64,000 nucleotides of DNA from an uncultured Opitutia bacterium (GCA_903862955.1 CAIPAH010000022.1:1-64000), one strand, 5' to 3'. Counted from the first letter of the stretch, positions 49,916 to 59,639 are shown. Translations and numbers: made by a program. The notes: generated from the letters alone by a model not told the origin.

Positions 49916-51028
49916 GTGAAATCCTCCGGTCATAACCCGGCGCCCCGCCGCGTAGTTGTCAAACTCGGCACTGGCGTCCTGACGTCTGGCGTCGGTGAAC
50001 TGAACACCGCGCGCATCGCCGCCGTCTGCGCCGATATCGCCGCCCTGCGGGCCCGCGGGACCGAGGTCATTGTCGTGTCCTCCGGTGCGGTCGGCCTGGG
50101 CATGGGTCGGCTCCGGCTGGAGAAAAAGCCGAAGGAAATCGCCAAGAAGCAGGCCTGCGCCGCCATCGGCCAGTCGTTGCTGATGCAGACGTGGCAGACG
50201 GGGTTCACGCCGCACGGCCTGACCGTAGCGCAAGTGCTGCTCACGCACGACGACCTCCGCCTCCGTTCCCGTTACCTCGGCGTCCAAGAGACACTCCGCC
50301 AGCTCATCAGCTATGGCACGATCCCCGTGATCAACGAGAACGACACGGTCAGCGCCGCCGAAATCAAGTTCGGCGACAACGACATGTTGTCCGCGATGGT
50401 GGCCAGCCTCACCGGCGCGCAGCATCTCATCATCCTTTCGACCGCGCCGGGCCTGATCGATTTGAAGGGCACGAAGGAGATTGTCCCCGTCGTCGAACGC
50501 ATCACGCCCGAGATCGAGGCGATGGCCGGCGGCACCACCAGTGAAACCGCCACCGGCGGGATGGTGAGCAAGATCGCCGCCGCCAAGCTCGCCACCAAGT
50601 CCGGCTGCGGCGTCTTCATCGCGAGCGGCGCCGAACCCGAAATCCTCGCCAAGCTGCTCTGCGGCCGCGGCCCCGGCACGTTCTTCGTGCCCAGCGGCCT
50701 GCCGCTCGAGGCCCGCAAGCGCTGGCTCGCCTACTTCCAGCGTCCCGTCGGCACGCTCACCCTCAACGCCGCCGCCGTGCCCGTCCTCCGCGAACAAGGC
50801 CGCAGCCTGCTCGCCGTCGGCGTGACTGGCCGCGAGGGCGAATTCGCCGCGGGCGACATCGTCAACCTCGCCGGCCCCGATGGCATCGTCTTCGCGCGCG
50901 GCCGCACCGCGTTCGGCAGCGACGAAATCCCGGCGCTCGCCGGCCGGAAAGCCGACGCCCTCGCCGCGCTCTACCCCAACCGGAAGCGCCTCGAGGTAAT
51001 CCACCGCAATGACCTCGTCCTCCTTTGA
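49916..51028 (+). CDS. proB: Glutamate 5-kinase
   Basis: 370 residues: amino-acid-kinase domain (about 1-260) plus C-terminal PUA domain (about 275-365), the common proB layout. First step of proline synthesis, forming glutamyl 5-phosphate. Motifs: RRVVVKLGTGVLT, VIVVSSGAVGLGMGRL, PVINENDTVSAAEIKFGDND, GGMVSKIAAAKLA, and the PUA AAVPVLREQGRSLLAVGV. GTG start at 49916. No proA neighbour; the next gene, a GNAT, overlaps its end. Confidence 0.95.
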   Translation: MKSSGHNPAPRRVVVKLGTGVLTSGVGELNTARIAAVCADIAALRARGTEVIVVSSGAVGLGMGRLRLEKKPKEIAKKQACAAIGQSLLMQTWQTGFTPHGLTVAQVLLTHDDLRLRSRYLGVQETLRQLISYGTIPVINENDTVSAAEIKFGDNDMLSAMVASLTGAQHLIILSTAPGLIDLKGTKEIVPVVERITPEIEAMAGGTTSETATGGMVSKIAAAKLATKSGCGVFIASGAEPEILAKLLCGRGPGTFFVPSGLPLEARKRWLAYFQRPVGTLTLNAAAVPVLREQGRSLLAVGVTGREGEFAAGDIVNLAGPDGIVFARGRTAFGSDEIPALAGRKADALAALYPNRKRLEVIHRNDLVLL

Positions 51029-51473
51029 CCTGATGGACTACGTCCTCCGTCCTGCCACGGCCGTCGATCGCGAATGGCTCTGGCAGACGAAGCGCACGTG
51101 CCTGCGCCCGTATGTCGAGCAGACGTGGGGCGTGTGGGACGAGGACGCCCAGCGGACGAACTTCGACGACAGTTTCGAGCCGAGCGAGGTGCACATCATC
51201 ACCGTGGGCGACCGGGACGCCGGCTACATTTCCGCGCGGAACGACCCGTTCGAGATCCGGCTGTTCAACATCATGATCGCGCCGGAATTCCAAAACCACG
51301 GCCTGGGCACCGCCGTCCTCCGGCAATTGCAGGAAGTCGCCCACCGCCTCTTCGTGCCAGTCCGCCTGCGCGTCCTGCGCGTGAATCCCGCCCGCCGGCT
51401 CTACGAACGGATTGGCTTCAAGGTCATCGAGGACACCGCGACCCACTACCGCATGGAGTGGCTGCCGGCGTGA
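51009..51473 (+). CDS. GNAT family N-acetyltransferase
   Basis: 154 residues from an ATG overlapping the end of proB by 20 bases; an alternative ATG at 51033 (MDYVLRPAT) starts 4 bases after the proB stop and is also likely. GNAT motifs: LRPATAVDREWLWQTKR, FNIMIAPEFQNHGLGTAVLRQL (acetyl-CoA site), NPARRLYERIGFKVIE. Coupled to proB by overlap or tight spacing. Acceptor unknown. Confidence 0.87.
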   Translation: MTSSSFDLMDYVLRPATAVDREWLWQTKRTCLRPYVEQTWGVWDEDAQRTNFDDSFEPSEVHIITVGDRDAGYISARNDPFEIRLFNIMIAPEFQNHGLGTAVLRQLQEVAHRLFVPVRLRVLRVNPARRLYERIGFKVIEDTATHYRMEWLPA

Positions 51474-51488
51474 GCCGTTGTTGGTGGC

Positions 51489-52997
51489 TCACTGCCAGTT
51501 GTAGCGCACCTTGTAGGTCACGACCGTCTCGCCGTCGGCCGGGACGTTCACGCGAAATTCGATGTTCTGGGCGTCGGTCTTCGTGAACTCGTGCGACTGC
51601 TGCACGATTTCCCAGTTCACCCAGCGGTAGAGCCGCTCGGCCACGCGCACCTCGACGGGCTCGGCCTTGCGGTTGCGCAGCTTGATCTGGAACGTCTCCT
51701 CGAGTGAATCGTTGCGATTGCTGAGCACAAAGTCGGTGCGGATGCGCTCCCCCACGATATCGAAGGCGTCGCCGGTGTAGATCCGCACCGTCTCGTTCTT
51801 CGGCGTGTGGTCGATCGTGTTCTCACCGGTGAATTCCAGCCGGCCGTCGGCGTCATCGCGCCGGTAAAACCGCGTGCGGCCCTTCGGCAGTGGCTGGCCG
51901 AGGCCGTTGGCCTCGCTGTTCACGAACTCCCGCATCACCCAAACCTTGGGATTAGACTGCGTGCCGTAATCGCGGTTGTTGCGGATGTTTTCCAAGTTCC
52001 AGCCGCGATACTGCGGCCCGACCGCCACGCCGTTGTAGATGTAGAGCGTCTTCGCCTTCACCCCGGTCGCACGGATGAACTCCACCTGCTTGGTCTCCCG
52101 GTTGCGCAGCGTCGTCGGGCGCGGCAACGAATAGAGGTGGAATTCGTCGAAGGCCTTTTCGGTGACCGCGGCCTGATACATCTCGTCCCGCGCGGCCTTC
52201 CGCGCCAGGGCATAACCGCCGTAGTCCTGGTCCTGCGGCTGGAGCTTGCTCACATCGCCCGCCATCAGCTTGAGCCGCGCGTTGTCAAACTGCCGGCCGC
52301 TCTGGTTGTCGACCGTCACCCAGCCGATGATGTCCACCGTGTCGCCCTTCTCCGGCGCAATGAGGTTGTAGGACGCCTCCCAGCGCATGCCACCCGTGAC
52401 GTAGCTCAGCTCAGCGTCGAAGCGCGCGGGCGCCTCGGCCGCCAGCTGCCACGCCAGCTGGGGTTTGAGAATCGCGTCGTCCGTCAGCGCCGGGAACTGC
52501 GGCTCACCCGGCAGTGAAAAGCGCAGCTTGCCGTCCACTTCGATGATCGGCGTGCCGGCTGCCTGCTGCTCCAGCAGCTGCTGCTGGTAGAAATTCTGCC
52601 CGTAAATCTGTGCGCCCGCGAAATTCGGGACGTAGCCGCTCCGGATGACGCGGCCCTTCACGAGGATTTCGCGCCCGGTCGCATCGCGCGTGAGGAAGTC
52701 CAGCGTCTTGCCCTCGTAGAGCGAGAGCAGCAGCCCCGGCGAGATCGTGTCCGCCCGGTAGTTCTGCTCCAGGATGCGGAATGCCACCTTGCCCGCGGGA
52801 TCGCGCAGCACGACGGAATCGGGCTCCAAGTGGATGGTGGCGCCGCTGAACACCACGGCGTTGACGCCCGCATGCAGGTCCAGCGGCACGTGCTCGCGCA
52901 CCACGGCAAAGTTCTGGTTGTAGATGGTCAGGGACGGCTGGGCGGACGCGGTCAACGCCGCGGCGATGGCAAGCAGGGACACGAGGGAAGTTTTCAT
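51489..52997 (-). CDS. Exported DUF4139-type protein
   Basis: 502 residues. Signal peptide MKTSLVSLLAIAAALTASAQ. Body matches the DUF4139 family: N-terminal SLTIYNQNFAVVREHVPLDL strand, central RWEASYNLI, GWVTVDNQSGRQFDNARLKLMAGDV, and C-terminal FVLSNRNDSLEETFQIKLRNRKAEPVEVRVAERLYRW-like strands ending in YKVRYNW. Function of the family is unknown; it lies outside the cytoplasm. It is monocistronic and convergent with the GNAT gene. Confidence 0.85.
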   Translation of the reverse strand: MKTSLVSLLAIAAALTASAQPSLTIYNQNFAVVREHVPLDLHAGVNAVVFSGATIHLEPDSVVLRDPAGKVAFRILEQNYRADTISPGLLLSLYEGKTLDFLTRDATGREILVKGRVIRSGYVPNFAGAQIYGQNFYQQQLLEQQAAGTPIIEVDGKLRFSLPGEPQFPALTDDAILKPQLAWQLAAEAPARFDAELSYVTGGMRWEASYNLIAPEKGDTVDIIGWVTVDNQSGRQFDNARLKLMAGDVSKLQPQDQDYGGYALARKAARDEMYQAAVTEKAFDEFHLYSLPRPTTLRNRETKQVEFIRATGVKAKTLYIYNGVAVGPQYRGWNLENIRNNRDYGTQSNPKVWVMREFVNSEANGLGQPLPKGRTRFYRRDDADGRLEFTGENTIDHTPKNETVRIYTGDAFDIVGERIRTDFVLSNRNDSLEETFQIKLRNRKAEPVEVRVAERLYRWVNWEIVQQSHEFTKTDAQNIEFRVNVPADGETVVTYKVRYNWQ

Positions 52998-53085
52998 GGG
53001 AGGACGAAGGGAGTTTCACCTCCTAGACGCCGCGAACGGGCTTTTCTTAGCTCCACGCCCCGAAAAATTACGGCCCATGAATTCT

Positions 53086-53113
53086 TCTTTGCGTCTTGGC
53101 GGCTTTGCGTGAG
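53086..53113. repeat. GCAAAG/CTTTGCG-type dispersed repeat
   Basis: CTTCTTTGCGTCTTGGCGG then CTTTGCGTGAG, just upstream of the helicase start; matches the right-hand arm at 58341-58367. Confidence 0.55.
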
Positions 53114-53126
53114 CGTCCTCCGACGC

Positions 53127-55136
53127 ATGGAAGTTTCCCTCGACGCCCCGCGACCGCCCGACGGCATCCCGCCGATCGATTTTCGCGCGCAGCTCAACGA
53201 CGAGCAGTTCGCCGCCGTCACCGCCCCGCCCGGGCCGCTCCTCGTCCTCGCCGGCGCCGGTTCCGGCAAAACCCGCACGCTCACCTATCGCGTCGCCTAC
53301 CTGCTGTCCCAGGGCGTGAAGCCCGGCGAGATCCTGCTGCTCACCTTCACCAACAAGGCCGCGAAGGAAATGCTGCACCGCGTCCAGGACCTCACCGGCA
53401 TCGAGCCGGCGCGCTTCTGGGGCGGCACGTTCCACTCGCTCGGCCACCGGGCGCTCCGCATCTACGGCGAGGCCGTCAACCTGCCGCGCAACTTCACGAT
53501 CCTCGACGCCGACGAGTCCGAGTCGCTCCTCAAGCAGGCCGTCGAGGGCGAGGACAAGGCGTTCTTCAAGGACAAGACCCACCCGCGGCCCGGCCCGCTC
53601 TTCAACGTCCTGTCCCTCGCGCGCAACACCCAGCTCTCGCTCGCCGACACCGTCACCAAGAACTTCCCGCAGTATGCCGACATCAGCGACCGCTTCCCTG
53701 CTTTCGCCGCGGCCTACCTCGCAAAGAAACGCGCGCAAAACGTCGTGGACTACGACGACCTGCTCGAGCTCTGGCTCAAGCTCCTGACCGACGCGCCTGA
53801 AGTCGCCGAATATTTTGCCCACCGGTTCCGCCACGTGCTGGTCGACGAGTATCAGGACACCAACACGATCCAGGCGCAGCTCGTGGACCGGCTCGCCGCG
53901 CACCACTGCGTCATGGCCGTGGGCGACGACGCGCAGTGCATCTACTCGTGGCGCGGCGCGGATTTTGAGAACATCATGACGTTCCCCAACCGCCACCCGG
54001 GGACCGTCATCCACCGCATCGAAACCAATTACCGTTCGACGCCCGAGATCCTCAACCTCGCCAACGGCGTGCTGCTCGCGCAGCCCAAGGGCCGGCACTT
54101 TGACAAGGAGCTCCGCGCCGCGCGGAAGCACGGGCAGAAGCCGTTCCTCGTCCAGACCATGGACGACACCGAGCAGGCCGAGTTCATCCTCAAGCGCATC
54201 CGGGCGCTGGTTGAGGACGAAGGCGTGGCGATGAACGAGATCGCGATCCTCTACCGCTCGCACTTCCTCGCGCTCGAAATCCAGCTCGCGCTCTCCCGCG
54301 CCGGTGTCCCCTACCACATCACGAGCGGCGTGAAATTCTTCGAACGCCAGCACATCCGCGACGCCGTCGCGCTGCTGCGCTTCGTCTACAATCCTTCCGA
54401 CGCCCAGGCTTGGCAGCGCGTCGCCGTGCTGCTGCCCAAGATCGGTGAGAAGGGCGCGCAGAAGATCTACACCGCCGCCCATGACCACGCGCGGCTCCTG
54501 CAAAAGGACTTCCTCGACGTGCTCCCCAGCGACGACGTGAAGAGCAAGGTCGCGAAGGACGCGCGCGACGACTGGCAGAACTTCTGCGACTCGCTGAAGC
54601 AGGTCTCCGAGGTCATGCGCACCGGCAAGCCCACCGACGCCGTCGAGACCGCCATCGAGGGCTGGTATGGCGACTATCTCAAGGGCGCCTACGCCGACTA
54701 CGTGGACCGGTTCGACGAGTTGAAGGCGCTGGTCGGCTTCGCCAGCCGCTTCGAGGAGATGCAGGACTTCCTCGCGCAGATCATGCTGCTCAACTCCGAG
54801 ACCAGCGACCGGCAGGTGGATCCCGACGCCGAGGCGATCAAGCTCACCACCGTGCACCAGGCAAAGGGGCTTGAATACGACGTGGTCTTCCTCATCGGCC
54901 TCGCCGACGGCCAGTTTCCCGGCCGCCGCTCGATCGAGGCGGGCGACGTCGAGGAGGAACGCCGGCTGTTCTACGTGGCCGTCACGCGGGCCCGCAACGA
55001 GCTCTACCTCAGCTTCCCGAAAGTTGCCTCGCGTGCCGGCCCCGGCGGCATGATGCTCACCCCCAGCCGCTTCATTCTTGAGCTCCCCACCGACCTCTAC
55101 GAACCGCTGAAAATCAAACGCAGCTACGCCTGGTGA
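53127..55136 (+). CDS. UvrD/PcrA/Rep-like ATP-dependent DNA helicase
   Basis: 669 residues, SF1A helicase. Motif I LAGAGSGKTRTLTYR, Ia LTFTNKAAKEM, motif II VDEYQDTN, III VGDDAQCIYSWRGAD, IV ETNYRSTPEIL, V TVHQAKGLEYDVVFLIGL and VI EEERRLFYVAVTRARNELYL. Unwinds DNA 3' to 5' in repair or replication restart. It lacks the long C-terminal extension of PcrA, so is nearer Rep in length. The GTG start of the esterase overlaps its stop (GTGA). ATG at 53127 chosen, since the frame continues upstream without similarity. Confidence 0.93.
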   Translation: MEVSLDAPRPPDGIPPIDFRAQLNDEQFAAVTAPPGPLLVLAGAGSGKTRTLTYRVAYLLSQGVKPGEILLLTFTNKAAKEMLHRVQDLTGIEPARFWGGTFHSLGHRALRIYGEAVNLPRNFTILDADESESLLKQAVEGEDKAFFKDKTHPRPGPLFNVLSLARNTQLSLADTVTKNFPQYADISDRFPAFAAAYLAKKRAQNVVDYDDLLELWLKLLTDAPEVAEYFAHRFRHVLVDEYQDTNTIQAQLVDRLAAHHCVMAVGDDAQCIYSWRGADFENIMTFPNRHPGTVIHRIETNYRSTPEILNLANGVLLAQPKGRHFDKELRAARKHGQKPFLVQTMDDTEQAEFILKRIRALVEDEGVAMNEIAILYRSHFLALEIQLALSRAGVPYHITSGVKFFERQHIRDAVALLRFVYNPSDAQAWQRVAVLLPKIGEKGAQKIYTAAHDHARLLQKDFLDVLPSDDVKSKVAKDARDDWQNFCDSLKQVSEVMRTGKPTDAVETAIEGWYGDYLKGAYADYVDRFDELKALVGFASRFEEMQDFLAQIMLLNSETSDRQVDPDAEAIKLTTVHQAKGLEYDVVFLIGLADGQFPGRRSIEAGDVEEERRLFYVAVTRARNELYLSFPKVASRAGPGGMMLTPSRFILELPTDLYEPLKIKRSYAW

Positions 55137-56122
55137 AAGCCCTCCGTTTCCCGCTTCTCTCCGTTTTGCTAGCCTTCGCCTTCGTCCAGGCACCGTTGAT
55201 CGTTTCCGCGCAGGATGTCGGGGCGGACACTCCGCTCAACCTGCCCACGCCGAAGGGCGTGCGGATTTTCGCCGATCTGGCCTATGTCGACTCGGGCAAT
55301 CCGCGCCAGAAATTGGATCTCTACCTGCCGGTCCCCGTGCCCAAGACCCCCATGCCGGTCATCGTGTATCTGCACGGCGGCGGCTGGCAAAAGGGCAGCA
55401 AGGCGGACGGGCGCGCGTTCGCGTTTCGGATGGTGCCGCAGGGCTACGCGGTCGCGTGCGTCGGCTACCGGCTCACCGACGAGGCGCAATTTCCCGCCCA
55501 GCTCGAGGATGGCAAGGTCGCCATCCGCTGGCTGCGCGACTACGCTGAACGCTACCGCCTCGATCCCACCCGCTTCGGCGCCTGCGGCGTTTCGGCGGGT
55601 GGCTGGCTTGCGGCCATGCTCGGCACCACCGCCAACTTCCACCTGCTCGACAGCGGCGAACACCTCAACCAGTCCAGCGGCGTGCAGGCGGCCTGCATTT
55701 TCTTCGCGCCCATCGACCTGCTCCGGCTCTACGACTACGCGGACGAACACGGCATGCCCCAGGCCCAGGAAGTGACGAAGCTGCTCGGCGGCAACCCGCA
55801 CATCATGCGCGCCCAAGTCAAAACGGCCAATCCCCTCACCTACGCTGGCGCCGGGATGCCGCCGTTTCTCCTCGTGCACGGTGTCGAGGACACCGTGGTT
55901 CCCCCGGAACAAAGCCGCCTCTGCTACGAGGCGCTGGCCAAACTCCAACTGCCGGTGCACCTGCACTTGATCCACGGCGCCGGCCACACTGGCCCGGCTT
56001 TCGTGGTGCCCGAGATCAATGCGATGGTGGATGCCTTTTTCGCCCAGAACCTCAAGCCCGGCGCCAGCCTCGCGGTCGGCTCGATCACCACGATCACCGA
56101 GAGCACTGCGCGGAAAAACTAG
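55133..56122 (+). CDS. Exported alpha/beta hydrolase, carboxylesterase/BD-FAE-like
   Basis: 329 residues with a signal peptide (LLSVLLAFAFVQAPLIVSAQ). HGGGWQKGS oxyanion motif, nucleophile in GACGVSAGGWLA (Ser), Asp in LLVHGVEDTVVPP, His in IHGAGHTGPAF: a complete triad of the lipase/acetyl-esterase type. Relatives remove acetyl or feruloyl groups from plant glycans. GTG start at 55133 overlapping the helicase stop by 4 bases. Its stop overlaps by 4 bases the convergent dipeptidase stop. Confidence 0.87.
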   Translation: MKALRFPLLSVLLAFAFVQAPLIVSAQDVGADTPLNLPTPKGVRIFADLAYVDSGNPRQKLDLYLPVPVPKTPMPVIVYLHGGGWQKGSKADGRAFAFRMVPQGYAVACVGYRLTDEAQFPAQLEDGKVAIRWLRDYAERYRLDPTRFGACGVSAGGWLAAMLGTTANFHLLDSGEHLNQSSGVQAACIFFAPIDLLRLYDYADEHGMPQAQEVTKLLGGNPHIMRAQVKTANPLTYAGAGMPPFLLVHGVEDTVVPPEQSRLCYEALAKLQLPVHLHLIHGAGHTGPAFVVPEINAMVDAFFAQNLKPGASLAVGSITTITESTARKN

Positions 56123-57249
56123 GCGCGGGCCGCGGCGAGGAGCCGCCGGGTGTTCTCACCCCAGAGCTTCGCGAGGTCAGCTTCGCTCCAGCCGCGAGCC
56201 GCGAGCGCCGCGGTGAGATTGGGATATTCGCCCACATCGTTCAGGCCCGACACGCCCCCGCCACCATCGAAGTCGCAGCCGACGCCCACGTGGTCGATCC
56301 CAGCCACGCGCACGGCGTGCTCGATGTGCCGCACGTAGTCGTCGAGCGTCGCGGTCGGGTTCGGATACGCAGCGTCGATCCGCTGCCACTCCTTGCCCGT
56401 CGCCGTCAGGACTTCCGGGGTCAGCACCGTGTCCGCCAATTTTAGCAGCACCGCCGAAAGTGCCGCCGTGCGGCCGTCCTCCGGCGTGTCGACCACCGCG
56501 ATCGGCAGGGCGTTGATCTGGATCACGCCGCCCTTCGCGGCGAGAGAACGCAGCAGGTCATCGCCGATGTTGCGCGGATGATCGCACACCGCGCGGCACC
56601 CGGAATGCGACAGGATCACGGGCGCCTTCGAGCATTGCAGCAGGTCAACCAGCGCCTGGTCCGAGGTGTGCGACGCGTCGACGACGAGCCCAAGCCGGTT
56701 GCACTCCCGCACGACCTCGCGGCCGAAGGGACTCAATCCGCCCCACTCCGTCCCGCGCGGGTCGGTGGACGAGTCCGCCAGGTCGTTGTTGAGCATGTGC
56801 GTGAGCCCCACCATGCGCACACCCTGGTCAAAAAACCGCCGGACGCTGCCAAGATCGCGGCCGAGCGAGTAGCTGTTCTCGATGCTGAGGTAGATGGCGC
56901 GCCGGCCCTCGGCCTTGAGTTTCAGCCCGTCCGCCGCCGATAGCGCGAGCGCGCAGCGGCCGGCATTCTGGCGGATAACCTCGTGCGTGCGCGCCACGAC
57001 CTTGAACGCCTGCTCCTGCACCGCGGCAAAGCCCGCCGGTGTCCGCGCCGCCTGCGCGCTGAACACCGCAAACACCATCGCGTCGATCCCGCCCGACTCC
57101 ATCCGCGGCAAATCGCATTGCGAATGGTCGGCCGCGGTGACGTGCCGCGCGCCGAAATCCCACCCCGCGCGCAGCAGGCTCGCCGTCGGGGTGTCGATGT
57201 GGGTGTCGATCTTGAACAGGCGGGAATGCAGGGCCGCGGGGTCGGTCAT
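56119..57249 (-). CDS. M19 membrane-dipeptidase family peptidase
   Basis: 376 residues. Zinc dipeptidase of the renal-dipeptidase family: HxD in [12 protein letters not shown], bridging Glu in [13 protein letters not shown], His in VDASHTSD, His in [17 protein letters not shown], and Asp in [14 protein letters not shown]. Hydrolyses dipeptides, including some with D-residues. No signal peptide is visible, so probably cytoplasmic. ATG at 57249 chosen. Confidence 0.93.
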   Translation of the reverse strand: MTDPAALHSRLFKIDTHIDTPTASLLRAGWDFGARHVTAADHSQCDLPRMESGGIDAMVFAVFSAQAARTPAGFAAVQEQAFKVVARTHEVIRQNAGRCALALSAADGLKLKAEGRRAIYLSIENSYSLGRDLGSVRRFFDQGVRMVGLTHMLNNDLADSSTDPRGTEWGGLSPFGREVVRECNRLGLVVDASHTSDQALVDLLQCSKAPVILSHSGCRAVCDHPRNIGDDLLRSLAAKGGVIQINALPIAVVDTPEDGRTAALSAVLLKLADTVLTPEVLTATGKEWQRIDAAYPNPTATLDDYVRHIEHAVRVAGIDHVGVGCDFDGGGGVSGLNDVGEYPNLTAALAARGWSEADLAKLWGENTRRLLAAARA

Positions 57250-57360
57250 GCCGGCACTCAAAGTCCCACGCCGCATCGGGGCAACGGTGTAAAGCTCCGG
57301 TCAATCTTATCTCCGGGATTGCACTCTGCGCGGTCCCCGGCTCTGTGTTCACCAAATCTC

Positions 57361-58305
57361 ATGTCCACCCCCGTCGAAAACGTCGTCATCATTGGCACCG
57401 GTTGCGCCGGTCTCACCGCCGCGATCTACGCCGGTCGCGCCAGCCTCAATCCCCTGGTTTTGGAAGGCCCGCTGCCCGGCGGCCAGCTCACGACGACGAG
57501 CGAGGTCGAGAATTTCCCCGGGTTTCCCCACGGCGTGGACGGCTACCAACTCACCCAAAACATGCGCGAGCAGGCCACGCGCTTCGGCACGCGTTTTGAG
57601 CAGGCGCTCGTGACCTCCGTCGATTTCTCCTCGATGCCGCGCAAGCTTGTGGTCGCCGACCGCACCATCCTCGCCAAGACCGTCATCATCGCGACCGGCG
57701 CGTCGCCGCGCATGACCGGCATCCCGGGTGAGAAGGAACTTTACGGCGGCAAGGGCGTGACCACCTGCGCGACCTGCGACGGGGCGTTTTACCGCAAGAT
57801 GGAGGTCGCCGTCATCGGCGGCGGCGACAGCGCAGCCGAGGAGGCGCTGTTTCTCACGCGTTTCGCGAGCAAGGTTTACCTCGTGCACCGGCGCGACTCG
57901 CTGCGCGCGTCGAAGATCATGGCCGACCGCGCCACGACCCACGAAAAAATCGTGCCGGTCTGGGACAGCGTCCCGGTCGAGGTGCACGGCGTGAAGGAAG
58001 GCGCGGTCAGCGGGCTGAAAGTGCGGCACGTGAAGACCAACGCCGAGACCGTGCTGCCGGTGAAGGGTATCTTCGTGGCGATTGGCCACATCCCGAACAC
58101 CGGTCCATTCGCGCCGCCGCTGGAAGTGGACGAAGGTGGCTATTTCAAGCCCCAGCCCGGATCGCAGGTGCAGACCAACATCCCTGGCGTTTACGTCGCC
58201 GGCGACTGCTCCGACCACGTGTATCGGCAGGCCATCACAGCCGCCGGCATGGGCTGCGCGGCCGCGATCGAAGCCGAACGGTGGCTCGCCGAGCACGGCG
58301 GGTGA
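57361..58305 (+). CDS. trxB: Thioredoxin-disulfide reductase
   Basis: 314 residues. FAD site [20 protein letters not shown], redox-active CATCDG within [21 protein letters not shown] site [15 protein letters not shown] and [13 protein letters not shown], and the C-terminal FAD motif [24 protein letters not shown]. Transfers electrons from NADPH to thioredoxin. The common GSGPAG loop is GTGCAG here. A GCAAAG-type repeat follows. Confidence 0.96.
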   Translation: MSTPVENVVIIGTGCAGLTAAIYAGRASLNPLVLEGPLPGGQLTTTSEVENFPGFPHGVDGYQLTQNMREQATRFGTRFEQALVTSVDFSSMPRKLVVADRTILAKTVIIATGASPRMTGIPGEKELYGGKGVTTCATCDGAFYRKMEVAVIGGGDSAAEEALFLTRFASKVYLVHRRDSLRASKIMADRATTHEKIVPVWDSVPVEVHGVKEGAVSGLKVRHVKTNAETVLPVKGIFVAIGHIPNTGPFAPPLEVDEGGYFKPQPGSQVQTNIPGVYVAGDCSDHVYRQAITAAGMGCAAAIEAERWLAEHGG

Positions 58306-58313
58306 GGGGGTTT

Positions 58314-58367
58314 TCACGCAAAGCCCAAGCCTCAATCGACCTTGGCGGCTTGGCGGCTTTGCGTGAG
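58314..58367. repeat. Inverted GCAAAG/CTTTGCG pair after trxB
   Basis: TCACGCAAAAGCC near 58314 and GGCTTTGCGTGA ending at 58367, complementary except for a one-base bulge. Lies between convergent trxB and DUF5069 genes. Confidence 0.6.
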
Positions 58368-58371
58368 CCCA

Positions 58372-58408
58372 AAAAAAACGCCGCCCACCCTGCGGGGGAG
58401 CGGCGTTC
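58372..58408 (-). terminator. Rho-independent terminator of the DUF5069 gene
   Basis: On the minus strand an 8-bp stem AACGCCGC/GCGGCGTT (58401-58408 with 58378-58385) is followed by a run of T (plus-strand A run 58372-58379). Confidence 0.88.
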
Positions 58409-58431
58409 GAATTTTGGGAATTATCCGCGGC

Positions 58432-58872
58432 TTACTTCAGCACGTCGGCGTGGAATTCCTGCCAGCTGTCGAGGTCGTTGAGGCGGACCGCGTCCTTGAC
58501 CGAGCCGTCATCCGGCAGGCCGTTGTTCTTGAGGATGCCCTGGCGCGTGGCGTCATCGTGGTTGTAGCCACGCACCGCCGCGTTGTGCTTCTCGATGCTG
58601 GCCTTGTCGAGTTTCACCCCGGGCTGTTTCTTGATCCAGGCTTCGAGCTGGGGATAGGTCGGGCGGCTGTCCTTGATGAACTTCAGCGTCGCGTCCTTGT
58701 TCAGGCCGAGCGCATCGAGCGTCATCTGATCGTAGCCCTTGCCGCAGCCGGGATAGCGGGAGTCGAGCTTGCCGCGGGCCTCGAGCGAGGCCTTCTGCCA
58801 GAAACGGGGAAGATGGAGGACGCCGAGCGGGCCGGCGGTGCCGGAGCTGATCAGGGGAACGTAGGTACTCAT
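58432..58872 (-). CDS. DUF5069 domain-containing protein
   Basis: 146 residues, soluble. The GVLHLPRFWQKASLEARGKL and YPGCGKGYDQMTLDALGL blocks match the DUF5069 family of short proteins common in Verrucomicrobiota; the rest is helical with PTYPQLEAWIKK and a C-terminal DSWQEFHADVLK. Function unknown. Monocistronic with its own terminator. Confidence 0.8.
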   Translation of the reverse strand: MSTYVPLISSGTAGPLGVLHLPRFWQKASLEARGKLDSRYPGCGKGYDQMTLDALGLNKDATLKFIKDSRPTYPQLEAWIKKQPGVKLDKASIEKHNAAVRGYNHDDATRQGILKNNGLPDDGSVKDAVRLNDLDSWQEFHADVLK

Positions 58873-59028
58873 GATATTTTGGTTGGGGGTTGAAGATCAG
58901 AGGTCGAGATGACCAAAGCGGGCCAACCCTAGGGATCGGCCCGGCTTTGTCTAGGCCGGGGCGAAAAAAACTGCCGGCGACGCGCGAACTCCTCGACCGG
59001 TCCCCGCGTTTTGCCATGTTCGACCACC

Positions 59029-59559
59029 ATGGCTGCGGACTATCCCACGCGCATTCGCTCGCTGCATCGCCGGCTCGGCATCCCGGCGGATTACGCCGCG
59101 CGCCGCCATCTGCCGTTGCATCGCGAGGCGCGGCGCCTTGTGTCGGTGGGCCCGGCGGCCGACGACGGGAAGCCGGTTCGGCTGAACCCCGCCGCCGCGC
59201 GCGCCTGGCGACGCATGCAAGCGGCCGCCGCCCGCGATTGCATCGAACTGCTCCCGCTGTCGGGCTTCCGCAGTGTGGCACGGCAGGCCAGGATCATCCG
59301 CCGAAAGAAAGCCGCGGGCGAGTCGCTCAGCGAAATCCTGCAACTCGTCGCCGCCCCGGGTCACAGTGAGCATCACACGGGCCGGGCGCTCGATCTGGGC
59401 ACGTCCGGACACGTCAGCCTGGACTCGGATTTCGGCCGGACGGCCGCCTTCCGCTGGTTGCGCAAATATGCGGCCCAGTTCGGTTTCCGCCTCTCCTACC
59501 CCCGCAAAAACCGCCACGGGATCGGCTACGAGCCCTGGCACTGGTGCTGGCATAATTAA
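59029..59559 (+). CDS. VanY-type D-alanyl-D-alanine carboxypeptidase family protein
   Basis: 176 residues. M15B peptidase motifs: the zinc-binding SEHHTGRALDLG (SxHxxGxAxD) and the catalytic/third-ligand EPWHW near the end. No export signal, so it may be a cytoplasmic or released hydrolase of peptidoglycan peptides; secretion by another route is possible. ATG at 59029 preferred to TTG at 59011. Confidence 0.87.
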   Translation: MAADYPTRIRSLHRRLGIPADYAARRHLPLHREARRLVSVGPAADDGKPVRLNPAAARAWRRMQAAAARDCIELLPLSGFRSVARQARIIRRKKAAGESLSEILQLVAAPGHSEHHTGRALDLGTSGHVSLDSDFGRTAAFRWLRKYAAQFGFRLSYPRKNRHGIGYEPWHWCWHN

Positions 59560-59593
59560 GCAACCGATTGCGGTGATGTAGTATACGTCATAC

Positions 59594-59639
59594 ATTGGAA
59601 TAGTTCTAATTCCCTCTTGCTACTTAGAACCATTCCAAT
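59594..59639. promoter_or_regulatory. Double Fur/PerR-like box upstream of the Fur-family gene
   Basis: 16-base arms ATTGGAATAGTTCTAA (59594-59609) and TTAGAACCATTCCAAT (59624-59639) form an inverted repeat with one mismatch and a 14-base spacer. Each arm is itself a 7-1-7 PerR-like box (centres 59602 and 59631, 29 bases apart). The region from 59560 is much more AT-rich than the genome. Confidence 0.72.

Noticed and set aside
53016-55193. Very long open frame antisense to the helicase gene (about 725 residues)
   Set aside because: Shadow of a GC-rich gene; the plus strand carries all seven helicase motifs and the antisense protein has skewed Val/Glu/Arg composition with no motif.
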